Assembly: GCA_000432335.1 (NCBI GenBank)
Contig: HF995388.1
Span: 29,524-40,365 of the forward strand
Direction of reading: 5' to 3'
DNA length: 10,842 bases
Origin: Firmicutes bacterium CAG:646
Lineage (GTDB): Bacteria > Bacillota > Clostridia > Lachnospirales > Lachnospiraceae
A program made the translations under genes and the position numbers. The notes under the pieces were generated by a model. That model was not told the DNA's origin. It did no database searches and worked only from the letters and a program-made list of their open reading frames with translations. How positions within the stretch are numbered: the stretch's first letter is position 1; each line of letters begins with the position of its first letter. Shown piece by piece: positions 5,933 through 10,842 of the stretch.

Positions 5933-7726
5933 ATGCAGATTACGAATGACATTCTTTACGTGGGTGTAAATGACCATGAGGTAGATCTTTTTGAGGGACA
6001 GTATGTGGTTCCTAATGGGATGGCTTACAATTCTTACGTGATCAAGGATGAAAAAATTGCTGTTATGGATACGGTAGATGCAAGATTTACTCACGAATGG
6101 CTGGATAATGTGGCAAAAGCTCTGGATGGAGCAACACCAGATTATTTGATCGTACAGCATATGGAGCCGGATCATGCAGCTAATATCCATAATTTTATGA
6201 AAGCATATCCAGATACGACAGTAGTGGCAAATGCCAAGACTTTTGTGATGATGCAGAATTTCTTCCGCAGCATGGATCTGGAAGGAAAGATGCTGGAAGT
6301 GAAGAACGGAGAATCCCTGACTTTGGGAAAACATGTGCTTACGTTTGTATTTGCACCGATGGTTCACTGGCCGGAAGTTATGGTTACTTATGACAGTACC
6401 GACAAAGTACTCTTTTCTGCGGATGGTTTTGGAAAATTTGGCGCTCTGGATGTGGAAGAAGATTGGGATGATGAAGCGCGCCGTTACTTCATCGGTATCG
6501 TAGGAAAATACGGAAAACAGGTGCAGAATCTTCTGAAAGTGGCTGCAACTTTGGATATTCAGACGATTTGTCCTCTTCATGGACCGGTGCTCACAGAAAA
6601 TCTGGGACATTATATTGAAAAATATGACATCTGGTCTTCTTACAGCGTAGAATCTGAGGGCGTGATGATTGCTTATACTTCCGTGTACGGAAATACGAAA
6701 AAAGCAGTGGAGATTCTTGCAAACAAGTTGAGAGAAAAAGGATGTCCGGAAGTGATCGTATGTGATCTTGCCAGAGAGGATATGGCAAAAGCAGTGGAAA
6801 ATGCATTCCGTTATGGAAAGCTGGTTCTGGCAACTACAACTTATAATGCAGAGATCTTCCCATTCATGAGAGATTTTATTGAGCATCTGACAGAGCGTAA
6901 TTACCAGAATCGCACGATCGGTCTGATCGAAAACGGAAGCTGGGCTCCTCTGGCAGGAAAAGTGATGAAGGGAATGTTTGAAAAGAGCAATAAGATCAGC
7001 TGGATGAAGAATAATGTAACCATCATGTCTTCCGTAAGCGAAGAAAATATGGAACAGCTGGAAAATATGGCGGCTGAATTAAGTAAGGAATATATTGCTC
7101 AGTCTGCAGAAAAGGCAAACAAAAATGATCTGACGGCGCTGTTCCGTATCGGTTATGGACTGTATGTGGTTACTTCTAACGATGGTACAAAAGATAACGG
7201 TCTGATTGTAAATACAGTAACACAGCTGACAGATAATCCGAACCGTGTGGCTGTCAATATTAATAAGGCAAATTACTCTCATCATGTAATCAAAAAGACA
7301 GGTATGATGAATGTAAACTGCCTGTCCGTTGCTGCTCCGTTTGAAGTGTTTAAAAACTTCGGATTCCAGAGCGGACGTACGGTAGATAAGTTTGCCAACT
7401 GGGAGACAATGCGTTCCGATAATGGACTGGTATTCCTTCCGAAATATATTAACGCTTTTCTGTCTCTGAAGGTAGAACAGTATGTGGATCTGGATACTCA
7501 CGGTATGTTTATCTGTACAGTGACAGAGGCGAGAGTGATGAATGATCTGGATACTATGACTTATACGTATTATCAGAATAATGTAAAACCGAAACCACAG
7601 ACAGAAGGAAAGAAAGGCTTTGTCTGCAAGGTCTGCGGATTTATTTATGAAGGTGATGAACTGCCGGATGATTATATCTGTCCGCTGTGTAAGCATGGTG
7701 TTGCAGACTTCGAGCCGATTGAATAA
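5933..7726 (+). CDS. Flavodiiron protein with flavin-reductase and rubredoxin domains (O2/NO reductase)
   Basis: This 597-residue cytosolic enzyme detoxifies O2 (to water) or NO (to N2O) in anaerobes. Residues 1-240 form the metallo-beta-lactamase diiron domain with all ligands present: His76, Glu78, Asp80 and His81 (HMEPDH), His145, Asp164 and His216. Residues about 243-395 form the flavodoxin domain, with FMN loop TSVYGNT at 249-255. Residues about 400-550 form a flavin-reductase-like domain (IGYGLYVVTS, 406-415; VAVNINKANYSHH, 439-451). Residues 562-597 form a rubredoxin with Cys565, 568, 583 and 586. This rubredoxin has only 14 residues between the Cys pairs, the short form seen in rubrerythrins. 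The layout could let NAD(P)H electrons reach the diiron site within one chain. AGGAGG 8 bases before ATG 5933 fixes the start. A MATE transporter gene follows. Confidence 0.93.
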   Translation: MQITNDILYVGVNDHEVDLFEGQYVVPNGMAYNSYVIKDEKIAVMDTVDARFTHEWLDNVAKALDGATPDYLIVQHMEPDHAANIHNFMKAYPDTTVVANAKTFVMMQNFFRSMDLEGKMLEVKNGESLTLGKHVLTFVFAPMVHWPEVMVTYDSTDKVLFSADGFGKFGALDVEEDWDDEARRYFIGIVGKYGKQVQNLLKVAATLDIQTICPLHGPVLTENLGHYIEKYDIWSSYSVESEGVMIAYTSVYGNTKKAVEILANKLREKGCPEVIVCDLAREDMAKAVENAFRYGKLVLATTTYNAEIFPFMRDFIEHLTERNYQNRTIGLIENGSWAPLAGKVMKGMFEKSNKISWMKNNVTIMSSVSEENMEQLENMAAELSKEYIAQSAEKANKNDLTALFRIGYGLYVVTSNDGTKDNGLIVNTVTQLTDNPNRVAVNINKANYSHHVIKKTGMMNVNCLSVAAPFEVFKNFGFQSGRTVDKFANWETMRSDNGLVFLPKYINAFLSLKVEQYVDLDTHGMFICTVTEARVMNDLDTMTYTYYQNNVKPKPQTEGKKGFVCKVCGFIYEGDELPDDYICPLCKHGVADFEPIE

Positions 7727-7757
7727 AAGGATTTGGAGAACGTAAGGATTTTGGGTT

Positions 7758-9173
7758 ATGCAGGGAAAGAATCGTATTGAGTGGAAAGCATTTTTGCGGG
7801 TTGTATTTGTGATCGCGCTTCCGATCGCCTGTCAGAACTTTCTGACGACGACAGCCAGTATGGTAGACACGATCATGATCGGCAGCCAGGGAGAGCTTTC
7901 GGTTGCAGCGGTGGGAATCTGTTCGCAGATTTCCTCCCTGTTTTTTTCCAGTTATTTTGGATTTGCAGGGGGAGCACTCCTGTTTTTCTCCCAATATTGG
8001 GGGGCTGGAAATAAAGAGGGAATCAACCGAACTTTTGGCTTGGCGTCGCTGTGTATGTTGGGAGTGGCTTTGCTGTTTGGCGGTGTAGCAGTGATCCGCC
8101 CGGACTTTTTGTTGAGAATTTATACAGATAAGGAAAATATTGTGCAGGTGGGTATTCCATATATCCGCATTGTGGGATTTGCCTATCCTCTTCAAGTATT
8201 GGCAGTTATCATCAGCTTTCTGATGCGTTCTACCGAGAGAGTAAAAGCCCCACTGTTCAGTTCTCTGGCAGGTTTGATCACAAATTTTGTGCTGAATTGG
8301 ATCCTGATTTATGGAAGATTCGGGATGCCTAAGATGGGAGCTGCCGGAGCGGCTGTTGGAACCTTGGTTTCCGCAGTGGTGAATCTGGTGATTCTTGTGG
8401 TGGTTTTACTTCAGGATAAGAAGAGTGTCACCTTAAAATTAAGACTGATGTTTGACTGGAAAGATGGTTTTTCCAGTACCTATTTGAAGAAATGTTTTCC
8501 TATTATTTGTAATGAATTGTTTTATGGAGTTGGTCAGATGTTGATCAATGTGGTTATTGGCCGTCAGACAGAATCTGCCATTGCGGCTATGGCCGCATTT
8601 CGTGTTCTGGAAGGTTTTGTCTTTGCTTTCTTCGGCGGATTGGCAGATGCCAGTACCGTTGTGGTGGGAAAGGAAGTGGGAGCCGGTCACCATATGAAAG
8701 GCTACCAGTATGTAAAAGGTTTTGCTATTCTGTGTCCGATGATCACCTTTGGTATTGTGCTGATCTGTCTGTTATTGAATCAGCCGCTTTTGGGGTTGTT
8801 CGGGCTGGGGGCAGAGGCGCTCAGTTATGGTAAATATATGCTGCTTATTTATTTGGCAGCGGGTACCGTCCGAACCTGTAATTACATTATGAACTGCTGT
8901 TATCGTGCAGGTGGCGAAGCAGTTTTTGGGACAGTTCTGGAATTATCCTGCCTCTATCTGGTAAGTGTTCCGGCTACCTGGATTGCAGGAATGGTGCTTC
9001 ATTTACCGTTCTTGGCTGTATTTGCCTTTGTTTATACAGATGAATTGATCCGTTTGGTTTTTGAACTCTGGTATACAAGAAGCGGAAAATGGATCAAGCC
9101 GGTGACGGAGGAAGGAAAAGCTACATTGGAAGACTTCCGAATGGAATTAAAGGCGCTGAGAAAACGGGCGTAA
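7758..9173 (+). CDS. MATE family multidrug/toxin efflux transporter
   Basis: This 471-residue integral membrane protein should export organic cations or other small toxic compounds in exchange for Na+ or H+. It has the family's usual length and about 12 hydrophobic segments, in two homologous halves (residues about 15-220 and 245-440) joined by a charged cytoplasmic loop (220-245). The first helix contains ALPIACQNFLTTTASMVDTI (20-39), a typical MATE opening with the conserved Asp37. NFVLNWILIYGRFGMP (176-191) followed by GAAGAAVGT (194-202) is the strongly conserved family motif at the end of the first half. The gene starts 31 bases after the flavodiiron gene with a modest AAGGA site at 7744-7748. 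No terminator lies between, so the two may share a transcript. Substrate cannot be predicted. Confidence 0.92.
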   Translation: MQGKNRIEWKAFLRVVFVIALPIACQNFLTTTASMVDTIMIGSQGELSVAAVGICSQISSLFFSSYFGFAGGALLFFSQYWGAGNKEGINRTFGLASLCMLGVALLFGGVAVIRPDFLLRIYTDKENIVQVGIPYIRIVGFAYPLQVLAVIISFLMRSTERVKAPLFSSLAGLITNFVLNWILIYGRFGMPKMGAAGAAVGTLVSAVVNLVILVVVLLQDKKSVTLKLRLMFDWKDGFSSTYLKKCFPIICNELFYGVGQMLINVVIGRQTESAIAAMAAFRVLEGFVFAFFGGLADASTVVVGKEVGAGHHMKGYQYVKGFAILCPMITFGIVLICLLLNQPLLGLFGLGAEALSYGKYMLLIYLAAGTVRTCNYIMNCCYRAGGEAVFGTVLELSCLYLVSVPATWIAGMVLHLPFLAVFAFVYTDELIRLVFELWYTRSGKWIKPVTEEGKATLEDFRMELKALRKRA

Positions 9174-9181
9174 GAAGTTTA

Positions 9182-9225
9182 AAGGAACTGCGGCATGGGA
9201 GGAATCAGATGTTTTGCGGTTCCTT
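9182..9225 (+). terminator. Hairpin after MATE gene, possible weak terminator or attenuator
   Basis: Arms 9182-9191 and 9216-9225 pair over 10 positions with one G-T wobble. An inner 4-pair stem (9193-9196 with 9209-9212) leaves a loop that exposes a GGGAGG ribosome binding site. The bases after the stem are T-rich (through 9232) but not a clean T run. It starts 8 bases after the MATE stop codon. Confidence 0.4.
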
Positions 9226-9241
9226 ATTCTTTGCGGTATAG
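9209..9241 (+). CDS. Possible ten-codon mini-ORF (MFCGSLFFAV) upstream of the HAD gene
   Basis: GGGAGG at 9197-9202 is 6 bases before an ATG at 9209 that runs ten codons to TAG (9239-9241). The stop is 20 bases before the HAD start at 9262, close enough for translational re-initiation. Both the ribosome binding site and the ATG lie inside the hairpin at 9182-9225. It may be a leader peptide, the relic of a longer gene, or chance. Confidence 0.25.
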   Translation: MFCGSLFFAV

Positions 9242-9261
9242 GAAGAAAGGAATGGGATATC

Positions 9262-9942
9262 ATGATAAAAGCAGTATTATTTGACATGGATGGGGTGCTG
9301 ATCGATACAGAAAAATATCTCACCAGATTCTGGCAGCAGGCAGCAAGAGAAGCAGGACTTGAGATGGAACTTACAGAATGTTATCTGTTTCGCAGCTTTG
9401 CCAGTAAATTTGCTTCGGCAGCCTTTCGTGAAAAATACGGCGATTCTTATGATTATTATGCCATTCGAAACAGAAGAAAAGAGCTAATGAAGGCGCATCT
9501 GGAGAAAAATGGGATTGAGATTAAGCCACAGGTAAAGGGAACTTTGCAAGCACTGAAGGAACAGGGATATTGTCTTGCAGTGGTGACAGCCACAGATGAA
9601 GAACGAACAGAAAAATATTTAAAAGAAGCAGGAATTTATGATTGGTTTGATTCCGTCATTTGTGCTACAATGGTGGAACGGGGAAAGCCCTTTCCCGATG
9701 TGTATCTCTATGCCTGCCAGCAGATTGGTTTTTCGCCGGAAATGTGTATGGCAGTGGAAGATTCTCCCAACGGCGTACAGGCTGCTTTTTCGGCAGGGCT
9801 AAAGACGGTAATGGTTCCGGATCTTACTTTGCCGGATGAAGAACTGAAGAAAAAGGTAGTAGGGGTGGCTCCATCATTGGGCAGTGTCTTGAAGTATGTG
9901 GAAGCGGAGAATAAAATGACTAAAAAAGAAAGCAGAGGATAA
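9262..9942 (+). CDS. HAD-superfamily hydrolase, beta-phosphoglucomutase/phosphatase-like (subfamily IA)
   Basis: This cytosolic protein of 226 residues carries the four haloacid-dehalogenase motifs: nucleophile Asp8 and acid/base Asp10 in FDMDGVLIDTE, Thr109 in VVTATD, Lys142 in ERGKPFPDVY, and Glu166-Asp167 in VEDSPNGV. A helical cap occupies about residues 15-90, as in subfamily IA enzymes that dephosphorylate or isomerise sugar phosphates. I chose ATG 9262, preceded by AAAGGA at 9246-9251. An in-frame TTG at 9214 would add 16 residues ahead of the conserved MIKAVLFDMDG start and has no matching ribosome binding site. The tail is short and charged (TKKESRG) and ends four bases before the next gene, so the two are translated together. 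Substrate is not predictable; a sugar phosphate is the usual type. Confidence 0.88.
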   Translation: MIKAVLFDMDGVLIDTEKYLTRFWQQAAREAGLEMELTECYLFRSFASKFASAAFREKYGDSYDYYAIRNRRKELMKAHLEKNGIEIKPQVKGTLQALKEQGYCLAVVTATDEERTEKYLKEAGIYDWFDSVICATMVERGKPFPDVYLYACQQIGFSPEMCMAVEDSPNGVQAAFSAGLKTVMVPDLTLPDEELKKKVVGVAPSLGSVLKYVEAENKMTKKESRG

Positions 9943-9946
9943 ATCA

Positions 9947-10807
9947 ATGAAAATAGCAGTAACGTATGATAATGGAAATGTATTCCAGCATTTTGGAAAA
10001 ACAGAAAATTTTAAAGTATATCAGGTAGAAGACGGAAAAGTTCTTTCCAGTGAAGTTATGAGTTCTAATGGAACTGGTCATGGAGCGCTGGCAGGGCTCT
10101 TAGCAGAACAGGGGGTGGATGTGCTGATCTGCGGCGGTATTGGCGGCGGAGCAAAAGACGCGCTTACGGAAGCCGGAATTACCTTGTGTGCAGGCGCAGA
10201 GGGCAATACAGATCAGGCAGTGGAAGCCTATCTGGCGGGAGAGCTGGTATCTACCGGAGTGAATTGCGATCATCATCACGAAGAGGGACATAGTTGCGGA
10301 AGTCATGGCTGCGGCGATCACGAAGAAGGTCATTCCTGCGGAAATTGTGGCGGCGGCTGTGGATCTCTTCCAAAATTGACAGGGCGCAATGTGGGAAAAA
10401 CCTGTCGTACTCATTACAGAGGAACTTTTAACGATGGAACACAGTTCGACTCTTCTTATGACCGTGGCGAACCACTGGAATTTATCTGTGGAGCCGGTCA
10501 GATGATTCTTGGATTTGATGCGGCAGTGGCAGATATGGAAGTGGGACAGGAAGTGGATGTTCATCTGATGCCAGAAGAAGCTTATGGTATGCCGGATCCG
10601 AATGCTGTCTTTTCTGTTGAGATCGCACAGCTTCCGGGATCTGAAAATCTGGAAGTTGGACAGCAGGTATATCTGTCGAATCAGCTGGGACAGCCCTTCC
10701 CGGTGAAAGTAGTGGTAAAAGAAGAGAAAACAATCACCTTTGATGCCAACCATGAGATGGCAGGAAAAGAATTAAACTTCCATATCGAACTGGTAGAGGT
10801 AAAATAA
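9947..10807 (+). CDS. NifX/NifB-type FeMo-cofactor-binding domain fused to SlyD-like FKBP prolyl isomerase via a Cys/His-rich linker
   Basis: This predicted cytosolic protein of 286 residues has two recognisable parts. Residues 1-102 match the dinitrogenase iron-molybdenum cofactor family (MKIAVTYDNGNVFQHFGKTENFKVY type start; ICGGIGGGAKDAL, 61-73; AVEAYLAGEL, 91-100), whose members bind Fe-S or Mo-Fe clusters. Residues about 144-286 match SlyD-type FKBP cis-trans prolyl isomerases: YRGTFNDGTQFDSS (157-170), GAGQMILGFDAAV (182-194), EAYGMPDP (211-218), and the insert-in-flap region ending DANHEMAGKELNFHIELVEV. Between them, residues 107-138 contain six Cys and seven His, very likely a metal-binding segment. 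In E. coli SlyD a comparable His/Cys-rich stretch is the C-terminal tail, but here the protein ends right after the FKBP fold. No nitrogenase genes are visible. AGAGGA at 9934-9939 supports ATG 9947. A metal-carrier and chaperone role is inference. Confidence 0.88.
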   Translation: MKIAVTYDNGNVFQHFGKTENFKVYQVEDGKVLSSEVMSSNGTGHGALAGLLAEQGVDVLICGGIGGGAKDALTEAGITLCAGAEGNTDQAVEAYLAGELVSTGVNCDHHHEEGHSCGSHGCGDHEEGHSCGNCGGGCGSLPKLTGRNVGKTCRTHYRGTFNDGTQFDSSYDRGEPLEFICGAGQMILGFDAAVADMEVGQEVDVHLMPEEAYGMPDPNAVFSVEIAQLPGSENLEVGQQVYLSNQLGQPFPVKVVVKEEKTITFDANHEMAGKELNFHIELVEVK

Positions 10808-10842
10808 ATATAGACATATTAAGTTTTGGAGTTGTTGCATTA

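Noticed and set aside
5930..6886. Long antisense open frame (318 codons) opposite the flavodiiron gene
   Set aside because: It lies wholly opposite a gene with complete catalytic motifs, is rich in His, Cys, Ile and Ser as reverse-strand translations of such genes are, and shows no domain or ribosome binding site I can recognise.
9214..9261. TTG at 9214 as the HAD start
   Set aside because: It would add 16 unconserved residues before the usual MIKAVLFDMDG beginning, and the nearby GGGAGG fits the ATG at 9209 in a different frame.
9947..10255. Evidence for nitrogen fixation
   Set aside because: A NifX/NifB-type domain alone does not imply nitrogenase. Such domains are common in non-fixing anaerobes, and no nifHDK, nifE or nifN gene is present.
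10265..10360. Cys/His-rich linker as a zinc finger or a frameshift artefact
   Set aside because: The Cys and His spacing does not follow a classical zinc-finger pattern. The frame is open with normal codons on both sides and both flanking domains are intact.
10100..10753. Antisense open frame (217 codons) opposite the NifX-FKBP fusion
   Set aside because: It is the mirror of a well-supported gene, with no recognisable motif and an odd composition.

Overview
The window comes from a low-to-mid GC, strictly anaerobic Firmicute, most likely a gut Lachnospiraceae/Clostridia relative. This is inferred from the gene set (flavodiiron protein with a rubredoxin domain, siroheme-type reductase fused to ferredoxin clusters, clostridial-type xylose isomerase), from strong GGAGG ribosome binding sites, and from the overall protein style. 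No marker gene is present to name a genus. Every supported gene lies on the + strand. No RNA gene, insertion sequence, CRISPR array or attachment site was seen, and no gene-free stretch exceeds 300 bases.

Region 1 (1-2621) is a sulfur-redox pair. A CoA-disulfide/persulfide reductase (FAD-NADH enzyme with a C-terminal rhodanese-like domain, 5' end cut by the window edge) is followed 21 bases later by a small siroheme/4Fe-4S sulfite-reductase-like protein carrying two ferredoxin clusters. A clear rho-independent terminator closes the unit.

Region 2 (2622-5789) is a xylose module. A 190-base leader holds a promoter candidate, several dyads and a tiny ORF with a good ribosome binding site. It is followed by xylulokinase (xylB) and, 20 bases on, an isomerase of the L-fucose/L-arabinose isomerase family. 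In Clostridia, relatives of this isomerase serve as a non-orthologous xylose isomerase. Together they would convert D-xylose to D-xylulose 5-phosphate.

Region 3 (5790-9173) starts with a good sigma-A promoter candidate, then a four-domain flavodiiron protein (diiron beta-lactamase fold, flavodoxin, flavin reductase, short rubredoxin) for O2 or NO reduction, then a MATE efflux transporter 31 bases downstream.

Region 4 (9174-10842) has a hairpin and mini-ORF spacer, a HAD-family phosphatase/phosphomutase-like protein and, four bases later, an unusual fusion. The fusion joins a NifX/NifB-type iron-molybdenum-cofactor-binding domain to a SlyD-like FKBP prolyl isomerase through a Cys/His-rich linker that looks metal-binding. 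This fusion is the most unusual object in the window. The rest are recognisable families in informative arrangements, and I do not see a wholly new system.
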